DNA of 64,000 nt from Terrimonas ginsenosidimutans (lineage in GTDB: Bacteria; Bacteroidota; Bacteroidia; Chitinophagales; Chitinophagaceae): contig NZ_JAKLTR010000005.1 of assembly GCF_022012415.1 (NCBI RefSeq), positions 62,001-126,000 on the forward strand, in the 5' to 3' direction. This document shows, one piece after another, positions 33,949 to 42,477 of the stretch (positions within the stretch are counted from its first letter, which is position 1; each line of letters starts with the position of its first letter). The position numbers were made by a program, and so were the translations under genes. The notes under the pieces are model-generated. The model did not search any database. It was not told where the DNA came from and worked only from the letters and a program-made list of their open reading frames with translations.

Positions 33949-34503
33949 TTAATGATTCCTGATATAATCTTCTATTTTTTTGACGGCGTGGTGGTAGCTC
34001 GCTTTCAAAGCTCCTTCACTGGTTTCCAGCACGCGGCTCATTTCTTCGTAAGGCATTTCATCGTAATATCGAAGACTAAAAACAACCCGCTGTTTGTCAG
34101 GTAATTGCTGAATCGCGAGTTGAAGTTTCCACTCCAGTTTGGATGCATCAAAATGTTGATCGGCCTTTACTTTTTCTCCGAGGGATGTTTCTATGTCATT
34201 CAGACTCAGCGTTCCCCGCTTCTTCTGCTGCTCCAGGAACGTAAGGCATTCGTTTGTGGCGATCCGGTAAAGCCAGGTATAAAGCTGACTGTCTTCCCGG
34301 AAATTCTCCAGCCCCTTCCATACCCGTATGAAAACATTTTGCAATACATCATTGGCATCGTCATGGTCCACGACCATGCGACGGATATGCCAGTACAGTT
34401 TTTCCTGGTATTTCCTGATGATAGCCGTATAGGCTCTTTCTTTTGTTTCAGTTACCCTGAACTGCGCTAGCAGTTCAGCATCACTTTCACCGGTTAGCGG
34501 CAT
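33949..34503 (-). CDS. ECF RNA polymerase sigma factor
   Basis: A 184-residue ECF sigma factor. Region 2 (about 20-90) holds DANDVLQNVFIRVWKGLENF and LYTWLYRIATNECL; region 4 (about 120-178) holds RVVFSLRYYDEMPYEEMSRVLETSEGALKASYHHAVKKI. It is first gene of a three-gene operon with a membrane protein and a small exported protein. It is distinct from the 2.5-kb sigma factor, which has an RskA partner, so the window has two separate sigma circuits. Confidence 0.94.
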   Translation of the reverse strand: MPLTGESDAELLAQFRVTETKERAYTAIIRKYQEKLYWHIRRMVVDHDDANDVLQNVFIRVWKGLENFREDSQLYTWLYRIATNECLTFLEQQKKRGTLSLNDIETSLGEKVKADQHFDASKLEWKLQLAIQQLPDKQRVVFSLRYYDEMPYEEMSRVLETSEGALKASYHHAVKKIEDYIRNH

Positions 34504-34550
34504 GCTGCTGGTTTTTCAATTGTTTAGAACCAAAAAATACTAAAACGTTT

Positions 34551-34630
34551 AAGAAGTAAAAATTAAAAAGTCAAAAGTAAAAATATGACCCTTCGAGGAG
34601 GGGCACATTTTTACTTTTGACTTTCTGATT
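34551..34630. repeat. heptamer repeat palindrome (AAGTAAA/AAGTCAA family)
   Basis: Exact 7-bp register: AAGTAAA, AATTAAA, AAGTCAA, AAGTAAA, AATATGA, then a GACCCTTCGAGGAGGGGC turn and inverted ATTTTTACTTTTGACTTTC. It lies 12 bp beyond the transketolase stop and could serve as its terminator. Confidence 0.8.
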
Positions 34631-34642
34631 TTGGCGTATCTC

Positions 34643-35602
34643 TTACTTTTTCCGCTGGATGGCCTTTTCCGCTGCGGCCACGATATCGGGAACGTCAAGA
34701 CCGTATTTCTTAAGCAGTTCTTTAGGTGTTCCGCTTTCGCCGAAGGTATCTTTTGTACCAACGTATTCGATCGGTACAGGGAAGTGCCTGGAGGCAACCT
34801 GTGCGATCGCATCACCAAGTCCGCCAATGATATTATGCTCTTCCGCCGTAACCACACATTTTGTTTTTTTGATGGAAGCGAGTACCGCTTCTTCGTCCAG
34901 TGGTTTAATGGTGTGGATATTGATCACTTCCACGCTGATGCCTTTTGCCTCAAGTTCAATACCGGCCTGGATTGCATTCCAAACCATGTGTCCGCAAGCA
35001 AAGATCGTCACATCAGTCCCTTCTGAGAAGATCTGTGCTTTACCGATCTTGAAATCTGATTCTTTGGTGAAGATGGGCCAAACCGGGCGTCCAAAGCGGA
35101 GGTAAACGGGACCTTCGTATTCTGCGATGGCCATGGTTGCAGCTTTCGTCTGTGCATAATCGCATGGAACGATCACTGTCATTCCCGGCAGCATTTTCAT
35201 CAGTCCGATATCTTCGAGGATTTGGTGTGTCGCACCATCTTCGCCGAGAGTCACACCGGCATGAGATGCGCAGATCTTTACATTTTTACCGCTATAGGCA
35301 ACTGACTGGCGGATCTGATCATAGACACGGCCAGTTGAGAAATTTGCGAATGTAGTTGTATAAGGAATTTTTCCACCGATGGTCATTCCCGCTGCAATAC
35401 CGATCATGTTTGCTTCCGCAATACCAACCTGTACAAAGCGCTCAGGAAATTCTTTCATAAACTGTTGCAGTTTCATAGAACCTGCGAGGTCAGCAGTCAG
35501 CGCCACAACATTTTCATTTTTACGCGCTACTTCCACGATCCCATCGCCAAAGCCGCTCCTGGTGTCTTTATTACCGGTTGATTGGATATCCTTTAATGAC
35601 AT
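34643..35602 (-). CDS. tktB: transketolase, C-terminal subunit
   Basis: A 319-residue protein equal to the pyrimidine-binding and C-terminal domains of transketolase or DXP-synthase-like enzymes. It has VQVGIAEANMIGIAAGMTIGGKIPYTTTFANF (the glutamate that activates thiamine diphosphate), GVTLGEDGATHQ and GHMVWNAIQAGIELEAKGI. In organisms with split transketolase it works with a separate N-terminal subunit. That gene is not next to it here (galE is upstream), so the partner must lie outside the window. Role: two-carbon transfer in the non-oxidative pentose-phosphate pathway. Confidence 0.9.
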   Translation of the reverse strand: MSLKDIQSTGNKDTRSGFGDGIVEVARKNENVVALTADLAGSMKLQQFMKEFPERFVQVGIAEANMIGIAAGMTIGGKIPYTTTFANFSTGRVYDQIRQSVAYSGKNVKICASHAGVTLGEDGATHQILEDIGLMKMLPGMTVIVPCDYAQTKAATMAIAEYEGPVYLRFGRPVWPIFTKESDFKIGKAQIFSEGTDVTIFACGHMVWNAIQAGIELEAKGISVEVINIHTIKPLDEEAVLASIKKTKCVVTAEEHNIIGGLGDAIAQVASRHFPVPIEYVGTKDTFGESGTPKELLKKYGLDVPDIVAAAEKAIQRKK

Positions 35603-35635
35603 AGTTTATAATTAGATGGTAAATGTAAGCAATTT

Positions 35636-35742
35636 GCGTCGATGGCCGATGACCGATAGCCGTTGGCCGAGTGACAGTTTGGATATTTGATCTTGCGTTT
35701 TACCCCGGCCATCAGCCATCGGTCATCAGCCATCGATCAAAT
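35636..35742. repeat. heptamer palindrome (GATGACC/GATGGCC family)
   Basis: Left arm from 35640: GATGGCC, GATGACC, GATAGCC, GTTGGCC in exact 7-bp register. The right arm (about 35707-35738) is the inverse. It lies in the gap between galE and the transketolase subunit. Sequence differs from the GTTGACC family but the design is the same. Confidence 0.85.
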
Positions 35743-35759
35743 GTCGTCCTGATCCAATT

Positions 35760-36815
35760 TTAATTAAGTTCCTTCGGTTTTCCTCCAAAAATCGTCTGAT
35801 CTGCTCTCAGTTTTTGTTCCCACTCCCAGGCAGTGCTCATCATTTCATCAAGGGTGAATTGCGGGTCCCATCCGAGGAGAGATTTAGCGAGATCATTATT
35901 GGCATAGATCGCGATCACGTCGCCGGGACGGCGTGGGCCAAGCTCGTAGTTCAGTTTCACATTGCTGACTTTTTCGAAAGAGCGGATGGCTTCGAGAACG
36001 GTTACGCCATTACCAGTGCCGAGATTGAATACTTCACAGGCGGAAGCATTGTCCTTTCTCTCCAGGTATTGTATAGCGAGCGTATGTGCATTGCCAATAT
36101 CACTTACATGTATAAAGTCACGGATGCATGATCCATCACGGGTAGGATAGTCAGTTCCGAAAACTGTCATTTTGGGGATCTTGCCAACAGCAGTTTGAGT
36201 GATCGCAGGCACAAGGTTCTGTGGTTTGCCGATCGGGATCTCACCGATCTGGATCGAAGGATGCGCGCCTACCGGGTTGAAATAACGGAGCAGGATGCAT
36301 TGCGTGCCGACTGTTTTTGCAAATTCATTAATGATCTGCTCACCCATTTGTTTTGTATATCCGTAAGGGGATTCCGCGGGCTTCGGCATCGTTTTTTCGG
36401 TTACGGGGATCTCATCGGGATTGCCGTAAACGGTGCAGGAGGAGGAGAAAACGAAATACGGTATATTGAATTCCTGAACACATTTCAGGATATTGATCAG
36501 TGAGCCATTATTATTTTCAAAATACATCAGCGGCTTTTCCACCGATTCTCCAACAGCTTTATAAGCCGCAAAATGGATGATCCCTTCGATGTCAGGGTTC
36601 TCCTGGAAGATGGCAAAAGTGTCATCGAAATTGCAAAGATCCACTTTATAATTCTTGACCTTTTTGCCGGTGATCCTTTCAACCCCTTCGAGTACTGCCG
36701 GATTAGAGCGGCTGTTATTATCCACTGAGATTACTGAATAACCTTTTTCTATCAGATCTACGATGGTGTGCGAGCCAATGTAGCCGCAACCGCCTGTAAC
36801 GAGTATTTTAGCCAT
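35760..36815 (-). CDS. galE: UDP-glucose 4-epimerase
   Basis: A 351-residue extended SDR enzyme that interconverts UDP-glucose and UDP-galactose. The NAD-binding GGCGYIGSH is at about 8-16, the catalytic Ser of FSSSCTVYG at about 125 and the Tyr/Lys of YGYTKQMGE at about 149-153. RDFIHVSDIGNAH (about 230) and the C-terminal NLGTGNGVTVLE block complete the family pattern. ATG at 36815 (MAKILVTGG) is preferred over a start six codons earlier. No other sugar-pathway gene is adjacent. Confidence 0.95.
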   Translation of the reverse strand: MAKILVTGGCGYIGSHTIVDLIEKGYSVISVDNNSRSNPAVLEGVERITGKKVKNYKVDLCNFDDTFAIFQENPDIEGIIHFAAYKAVGESVEKPLMYFENNNGSLINILKCVQEFNIPYFVFSSSCTVYGNPDEIPVTEKTMPKPAESPYGYTKQMGEQIINEFAKTVGTQCILLRYFNPVGAHPSIQIGEIPIGKPQNLVPAITQTAVGKIPKMTVFGTDYPTRDGSCIRDFIHVSDIGNAHTLAIQYLERKDNASACEVFNLGTGNGVTVLEAIRSFEKVSNVKLNYELGPRRPGDVIAIYANNDLAKSLLGWDPQFTLDEMMSTAWEWEQKLRADQTIFGGKPKELN

Positions 36816-37390
36816 ATTAAAAATTCCTCGCAAAAGTCTGAAAATTTTTTCAAATGTGTCCGCCCGGGGAGGAATGGTTTGAAAGTTTCAGCAGGGAGGG
36901 GTAAAAAGTTAATTGTTCAATTGTTTAGAGGTTTTAAAGTTACGATGCTGAGGTTTAAAAGCAATCTTGTTTAGTGCAGTTATTATGCTGTATTTCCGGC
37001 TCCGCCCAGGCCAGGCAGGTTTAACGCTGTTGAACTCAATACAGGCCAGCGTGTAAACTAGTGTCTTGCCGCCTCTCTTACTCTGTCAGGTGTAGTTTCG
37101 CGCGGATTTCGCAGATCTGGCTCTCACGATACCCGCGATGTCATACCGATCCGGGATATTCATTGTGTTGGAGCGGAGAATAACGCAGATCTGATCATGA
37201 TAACGGAATGCTCTGCGACAGCTACTATCTGCATGATCGAAAGTAAAAGCGATCTTCCGGAAACGGGATAATTGGATCTGCGTAATCTGCGGGAATCTAT
37301 GCCGGTCGACTTAAAGAAAAAGGGTTTAAAAACCAGGAGAGTGACACCCCGATCTTTAAACCCTTAAATTATAAAACGTTTGAACCCTGT
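36816..37390. other. 575-bp intergenic region with repeat remnants
   Basis: It holds one arm of the AAGTTTA family (about 36880-36930). There are GCAGATCTGG/GGATCTGCGTAATCTGCGG inverted fragments at about 37098-37122 and 37273-37295, resembling the 10-bp family. An AAGTTTA-like palindrome lies at 37321-37385 next to the pit stop. No coding region, tRNA or clear promoter is seen. Confidence 0.5.
37321..37385. repeat. AAGTTTA-type palindrome after pit
   Basis: GGGTTTAAA and TTTAAACCC arms (37323-37331 and 37354-37364) surround a loop just beyond the pit gene; probably its 3' end structure. Confidence 0.6.
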
Positions 37391-38593
37391 CTAAGTGAAC
37401 AGATGCACCAGGTAGTAAACCCCTGTGGCAAGTAATGCGCTCACCGGGATGGTTAGTATCCAGGCCCAGATCAGGTTGACTGTTACGCCCCACCGAACGG
37501 CCGAGAGACGCTTTGTTGCGCCCACACCCATGATCGCACCGGTAATGGTGTGTGTGGTACTCACCGGGATCTTGAGTGATTCGGTAATGAACAGGGTGAG
37601 TGCACCGGCGGTTTCCGCAGCCACACCTTCGAAAGGAGTAACCTTGGTGATGCGTGTCCCCATCGTTTTTACGATCTTCCAGCCGCCACTCATTGTTCCA
37701 AGGGCAATGGCTGAATAGCACGCGAGCGGTACCCACCATTCCATATGTTCCAGGCTGTAGCGGGACGGGTCTGAAGCGATCAAAGCCGCCATGATGATCC
37801 CCATTACTTTCTGTGCATCATTACCACCGTGTCCAACACTGAATATCGCGGAAGAAACGAGCTGAAGGCGTTTGAACCAGGAGTTTGCTTTATGGGCATT
37901 CAGGTTGCTCAGGTAAAGTGAAAAGACTGCCATAATGATAACGATAAGGCTCATCAGTATCCACTTAAAGTTCTGCGAGTGGAATACCACTTTCCATATA
38001 TAAAGATCGTAGTGTGACTTAAGTTTTTCCGGGTTTGTTTCAAGATTAAAGAACAGGAATGTGAAGATGCCCAGTATTACGAGGGATGAAAATATTTTAG
38101 GGCCAGCTGTTTTCTTAAATGAATAAATAAACCAGATCGAGATCGCGAAGGCCATGATCATACCGATCAGTGGTGCGAGGAAAATGAATGCTGCGATCTG
38201 TATAACCGGTCCTGAATTTACTGAAGAGAATGTTCCTGAGTGTGCGATAGCAGCTCCTGCAAATCCTCCGATCAGCGTGTGTGAAGACGAGGAAGGGATG
38301 CCGCGCCACCAGGTGAACAGGTTCCAGACGATCGCGGCGATCAAACCGGAGAAGATCACTTCAAGGGTGATAAAATCATTCTTCACCGTTTTGGCAATGG
38401 TATTTGCGACACCGTGATCCTTGAAGATAAAAAAGGCTACGAAATTGAATAACGCAGCCCATAATACCGCCTGAAAAGGCGTCAGCACTTTTGTGGAAAC
38501 AACTGTTGCGATGGAATTGGCCGCATCGTGAAATCCGTTAATGTAATCAAAGATCAGCGCTAAGGCTATAATTACGATCAGAAATGTCGTCAT
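37391..38593 (-). CDS. pit: low-affinity inorganic phosphate transporter (Pit family)
   Basis: A 400-residue membrane transporter with about 10 helices and two inverted-topology Pit signatures: FDYINGFHDAANSIATVVSTKVL (about 15-37) and SVGHGGNDAQKVMGIIMAAL (about 247-266). GIPSSSSHTLIGGFAG and IPVSTTHTITGAIMGVGAT are the matching halves. It imports phosphate (often as metal phosphate) with protons. It is downstream of a DUF47 gene, the usual PhoU-like partner of Pit. A heptamer palindrome of about 100 bp lies between them. No pho-box array was found in front of this operon. Confidence 0.95.
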   Translation of the reverse strand: MTTFLIVIIALALIFDYINGFHDAANSIATVVSTKVLTPFQAVLWAALFNFVAFFIFKDHGVANTIAKTVKNDFITLEVIFSGLIAAIVWNLFTWWRGIPSSSSHTLIGGFAGAAIAHSGTFSSVNSGPVIQIAAFIFLAPLIGMIMAFAISIWFIYSFKKTAGPKIFSSLVILGIFTFLFFNLETNPEKLKSHYDLYIWKVVFHSQNFKWILMSLIVIIMAVFSLYLSNLNAHKANSWFKRLQLVSSAIFSVGHGGNDAQKVMGIIMAALIASDPSRYSLEHMEWWVPLACYSAIALGTMSGGWKIVKTMGTRITKVTPFEGVAAETAGALTLFITESLKIPVSTTHTITGAIMGVGATKRLSAVRWGVTVNLIWAWILTIPVSALLATGVYYLVHLFT

Positions 38594-38623
38594 AAAATGT
38601 TTTTACAGCGGGCGAGCCCTATA

Positions 38624-38722
38624 GAAGTAAAAAGTCAAAAATAAAAATTAAAAAAAGCTTCTATAAAGCAGAGCTGGTTCAACCTGGCAGCTCGTTTTTT
38701 AATTTTTACGTTCGACTTCCTA
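38624..38722. repeat. heptamer repeat palindrome (AAGTAAA/AAGTCAA family)
   Basis: AAGTAAA, AAGTCAA, AAATAAA, AATTAAA in exact 7-bp register, then a GCTTCTATAAAGC-like stem. An inverted arm (TTTTTTAATTTTTACGTTCGACTT) follows inside the DUF47-pit gap. Confidence 0.78.
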
Positions 38723-38727
38723 ATTAA

Positions 38728-39375
38728 TTAAGCGTATTTGATGATGATTGATTCAATCACGTTGCTGGCGTCTTCACATTTATCTGTTACGATCTCCATT
38801 ACCTGATAGATCTCTCTTTTCTTGATCACTTCTTTCGCATCAGGTTCGGTTGCGAAAAGGCGTTCGATACTCATGTCAAACACATCGTCCGCCTGGTTTT
38901 CGATACTATTGATCTTAACGAGTGCTTCAGTGATATTCCGCATATTTTTCATATCGCGAAGTTCCCTTACAGCGATGCGGATCTGGTTTGCACCCTGCTC
39001 GATCAGTTCCGCCATTTTCTGCATACCCATATCATTTGGGTTGACACGGTAAAAATTGATCTTTTTAGCAGAAGCATATATATAGTCAGCAATATCGTCG
39101 AGAGAGGTTGCGAGATAGTGAATGTCTTCACGGTCAAATGGGGTAATGAAGTTGCGGCCAAGTTCTGTAAAGATGCTATGGGTAAGCTCGTCATTTGCAT
39201 GCTCCAGATCCTCGATCTGTGAGATAAGCGCAGATCGTTTGTCAAAATCTGTTTCAGCCACCACATCTTTCATGATGGTGCCCATTTTTGCGCAATTGTC
39301 CGCCACCTGTTCAAAAAGTTCGAAGAATATCCGGTTTTTAGGCATGAAAATCTTCAGAAATGAATTAAGTCCCAT
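38728..39375 (-). CDS. DUF47 family protein (PhoU-like Pit regulator)
   Basis: A 215-residue all-helical cytoplasmic protein with PhoU-like three-helix bundles (DUF47). Marks are MPKNRIFFELFEQVADNC, the DREDIHYLATSLDDIADYIYASAKK block (about 76-100) and the repeat-like EIYQVMEIVTDKCEDASNVIESI at the C-terminus. The acidic/asparagine residues fit PhoU-type metal-binding patches. DUF47 proteins pair with Pit transporters and affect their activity. It is first gene of the two-gene operon; its -7 box is at 39520-39527. Confidence 0.92.
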   Translation of the reverse strand: MGLNSFLKIFMPKNRIFFELFEQVADNCAKMGTIMKDVVAETDFDKRSALISQIEDLEHANDELTHSIFTELGRNFITPFDREDIHYLATSLDDIADYIYASAKKINFYRVNPNDMGMQKMAELIEQGANQIRIAVRELRDMKNMRNITEALVKINSIENQADDVFDMSIERLFATEPDAKEVIKKREIYQVMEIVTDKCEDASNVIESIIIKYA

Positions 39376-39519
39376 ATCATGTTTTTACTTGGTTGCGAAA
39401 TTACCTGCTTACTGCGCCAGACCCGGGGAAATACCCCGAATTAATAATTCCTTAATATTGGTTTTGTGCCTAATGGCTTGGTTTTTATACTGTAACTGTT
39501 TAAAATTCACTCAGTAAAC

Positions 39520-39527
39520 CAAAGGTA
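39520..39527 (-). promoter_or_regulatory. -7 box of the DUF47-pit operon
   Basis: The minus strand reads TACCTTTG, a TAnnTTTG match, about 145 bp upstream of the DUF47 ATG. No 11-bp-phased half-sites are seen next to it, unlike the divergent receptor gene. Confidence 0.4.
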
Positions 39528-39558
39528 TAGTCTTTTAGGCAATCAAATCCTGACCGCC

Positions 39559-39636
39559 GTAACATTTCCATAACATTGGCTTCACAATTCCTTAATTGCT
39601 GCGTAACATGCCGATAACCTGCGGAGAGTTCCTTTG
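39559..39636 (+). promoter_or_regulatory. six-site 11-bp-phased array (candidate pho box) and -7 box
   Basis: Seven-base half-sites start at 39559, 39570, 39581, 39592, 39603 and 39614, exactly 11 bp apart: GTAACAT, ATAACAT, TTCACAA, TTAATTG, GTAACAT, ATAACCT. Exactly 11 nt follow the last one before CTTTG (39632-39636), the end of a TTCCTTTG -7 box. The receptor ATG is 15 bp further on. The 11-bp spacing and placement directly before the -7 box match how OmpR/PhoB-family regulators activate promoters in other phyla. Assignment to the PhoB-like protein at 51185 is inference. Confidence 0.75.
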
Positions 39637-39651
39637 CCGGAAATTACTTCT

Positions 39652-42441
39652 ATGCTTTTGCGGCTGAAATTACTGTTGATCTGTTCTTTTGCTCTTTCCT
39701 TTACATATGCACAAAACAGGATCTCCGGTAAAATTTCCAACGAGAAAAATGAGCCTATCGCAGGCGTATCAGTTAAAGTGACCGGCCGTTCCGCCGGTGC
39801 TTCTTCAGATGTAGAGGGCCGTTACACCCTGAACCTTCCGGTTGGCAAATATGAACTTGAGTTTTCGGCAATCGGTTATGAAACGAAGACCGTTACAGAT
39901 GTTGAGGTCACCCCTCAGTTGAATGAACTGAATATCGTTCTGAATATCAAGGCGAAAGAAGGGGAGAACGTCGTAGTTACCGGTCGTCGTTCCAGCGCAC
40001 GCATGGAAAGCGTTAATGCTTCGATCTCCTTTCTGAAAAATACCAATACAGTTGCCTCCATCATTTCTGCGGAATCGATCCGCCGTTCTCCTGACCGTAA
40101 TACCGGTGAGGTATTAAAGCGTACTCCCGGCGCAAGCTTGCAGGATGGTAAATTCCTCGTCGTGAGAGGTTTGGCTGACAGGTATAACCAGGCTATGTTG
40201 AATGGGATCCTGCTTACCAGCACTGAGCCCGACCGCAAAACCTTCTCCTTCGAACTGATCCCTTCTTCAATGATCGACAACATCATTATTAATAAGGCGT
40301 TCGTTCCGGAATTTCCCGGCGAGTGGGCTGGTGGCCTGATCCAGGTGAATACCAGAGATATCCCGGCAAAAGGATTTCTGAATGTTCAGTTGGGAACAGG
40401 TTTGAATACGCAGACGATCGGGAAAGATTTTTACAAACAAAATGGCGGTGGTCTGGACTGGCTCGGTATCGACGATGGTACACGTGGTCTGCCTCCCGGC
40501 TATACAACCAAATCAAACTTTGATATCCTCTCTCCGGCAGACAAGACTGCAATCGGAAAACAAATGCGCAATGACTGGACGCCGAAAGTGGTAACTGCTC
40601 CTTTGAACACTTCTTTCCAGGCGAACGCTGGTTTTAATACAACCATGTTCGGCAAAAAAGTTGGTGGAACGTTTGGTCTTATTTATAATAAATCCAACCG
40701 TTTTGTTGATGCGTTTAACCAGCAGAACACCTTGTCTTCCGGAAACAATTTCTTCCCGGAATACAGCTATGATGATGGTCGCTTTGTACAGGAGGTGATG
40801 GTAGGTGCGCTAGGCGGTATCTCTGTTCAATTTAACCAGCGTCACAAGATCTCGGTAAAATCGATGATCAATGTAAATACAGATAATTACGTGATCAACC
40901 GCAGTGGTATCGACAACGTTCGTGCAAACGATGTAAGATCTACAGAGCTTGCATTCAAGCAAAATACCTTCTTCTCTTCGCAGGTGATCGGTGAACATAC
41001 TCTTGCAACGCCATTGAAACTGAAATGGTATGGTTCCTTCAACATCCTGGATGGCCAGAACCCTGATCAGCGCCGTCTTGCTTATACACGCACAGCAGGC
41101 AGTCAGAGTCCTTATACATTGCTCATCGGTAACTCCCTTTCCCAGGAAAGCGGTAGCCGCATTTTCCAGGATCTTAGCGACTATATCTACACAGCTGGCG
41201 GTGATCTTACCTACAGCTTTAAATGGCTGGGTCAGAGTCAAACGCTCAAAGGCGGTTACATGCTGCAGATCAAAGACCGTCTGTATGACGCAAAATTGTT
41301 TGCTAACCGTCTTCCATCAGATAACGTAGCCCTGAGAAATCTGCCGGCTGATAAAGTATTTGCACCGGAAAACTTTGGCAATGGATCAGACAACCTGTTT
41401 GCATTTGATGCGATCAAGGGAAACACGTTCCGTTATATGGCAAACACCATCCTGAATGCAGGCTTCCTTCAGTTAGACAACCAATTCACTTCTGCGCTGC
41501 GCGTGGTTTGGGGTCTTCGTGTAGAGAATTACGATCAGCTGGTGGGTAGTGTGAAAAAGTATGATCCAAGACATACTCACTCTGAAGTGATAGACTTCCT
41601 GCCTGGTCTGAACGCCACCTACAAGTTGAACAATAAAACAAACCTGCGCTTATCAGGATCTCAGACAGTGATCCGCCCGGAGTTGCGTGAGCTGGCTGCG
41701 CTGAACCTTTACGATTTTGAATTGAATGCTTCTGTACAGGGTAATCCCAACCTCGAGCGTACGAAAGTTACCAATGCAGATTTCCGCTACGAATACTATC
41801 CACGCGCTGGTGAAGTAATGAGTGCTGGTGTATTCTATAAATACTTCAACAACCCGATCGAACAGGTATTCAACCAGGGAAGCGGTGGTGCAAGTACTTT
41901 CAACTTTCAGAATCCTGAAAAAGCACAGTCATACGGTGCTGAAGTTGAATTCCGCAAACGTCTCGACTTTGCAAACGCTCTCAGAAACTTCACTTTCCAG
42001 GCTAATGCTGCCTACATCTACAGCCGTGTAACAGATAAATCAGCAAACCTGAACATTGACCGTCCTATGCAGGGCCAGTCGCCATACCTGATCAACCTTG
42101 GTGTGATGTATGACCTCGAGAAACAAGGTTTCAATGCGACATTATTGTTCAACCAGATCGGCGAGCGTATTTACCTCGTGGGCGATATCAGCGCGGGTGC
42201 AGGTGCTCCGGATATCTATGAAGCTCCAAGACCGGTAATGGACTTCCAGGTTGCGAAAAAGATCATCAAAAATAAAGGTGAGTTAAGATTGAATATCTCT
42301 GATATCCTCAATCAGACGCAATACTTCTATCAGAATGCTCCGGGCAATAAGAGAAGCTTCCAGAAAAGCGAAGATGCTTATCGTTTTACCCGCCGCTTCG
42401 GAACGACGTTCAGCCTGACCTTTAATTACTCTATCATCTAA
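39652..42441 (+). CDS. TonB-dependent receptor, predicted phosphate-regulated
   Basis: A 929-residue outer-membrane receptor. It has a signal peptide (about 1-20, FTYAQ), a carboxypeptidase-regulatory-like domain (about 22-100, GVSVKVTGRSAGASSDVEGRY and FSAIGYETK), a plug (about 115-250, TPGASLQDGKFLVVRGLADRYNQ) and a 22-strand barrel to the end (TFSLTFNYSII). ATG at 39652 is chosen; a TTG at 39636-39634 overlaps the -7 box and would lie upstream of the transcript start. It is the first gene of an operon with a surface lipoprotein. The promoter array and the divergent pit operon suggest import of a phosphorus-containing ligand; the ligand is unknown. Confidence 0.93.
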   Translation: MLLRLKLLLICSFALSFTYAQNRISGKISNEKNEPIAGVSVKVTGRSAGASSDVEGRYTLNLPVGKYELEFSAIGYETKTVTDVEVTPQLNELNIVLNIKAKEGENVVVTGRRSSARMESVNASISFLKNTNTVASIISAESIRRSPDRNTGEVLKRTPGASLQDGKFLVVRGLADRYNQAMLNGILLTSTEPDRKTFSFELIPSSMIDNIIINKAFVPEFPGEWAGGLIQVNTRDIPAKGFLNVQLGTGLNTQTIGKDFYKQNGGGLDWLGIDDGTRGLPPGYTTKSNFDILSPADKTAIGKQMRNDWTPKVVTAPLNTSFQANAGFNTTMFGKKVGGTFGLIYNKSNRFVDAFNQQNTLSSGNNFFPEYSYDDGRFVQEVMVGALGGISVQFNQRHKISVKSMINVNTDNYVINRSGIDNVRANDVRSTELAFKQNTFFSSQVIGEHTLATPLKLKWYGSFNILDGQNPDQRRLAYTRTAGSQSPYTLLIGNSLSQESGSRIFQDLSDYIYTAGGDLTYSFKWLGQSQTLKGGYMLQIKDRLYDAKLFANRLPSDNVALRNLPADKVFAPENFGNGSDNLFAFDAIKGNTFRYMANTILNAGFLQLDNQFTSALRVVWGLRVENYDQLVGSVKKYDPRHTHSEVIDFLPGLNATYKLNNKTNLRLSGSQTVIRPELRELAALNLYDFELNASVQGNPNLERTKVTNADFRYEYYPRAGEVMSAGVFYKYFNNPIEQVFNQGSGGASTFNFQNPEKAQSYGAEVEFRKRLDFANALRNFTFQANAAYIYSRVTDKSANLNIDRPMQGQSPYLINLGVMYDLEKQGFNATLLFNQIGERIYLVGDISAGAGAPDIYEAPRPVMDFQVAKKIIKNKGELRLNISDILNQTQYFYQNAPGNKRSFQKSEDAYRFTRRFGTTFSLTFNYSII

Positions 42442-42477
42442 TAACTGTAAATAAAATCTTTAAATACAAACAAGATC

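Noticed and set aside
39376-39540. Pho-box array for the DUF47-pit operon
   Set aside because: No run of 11-bp-spaced words was found on the minus strand next to its -7 box.
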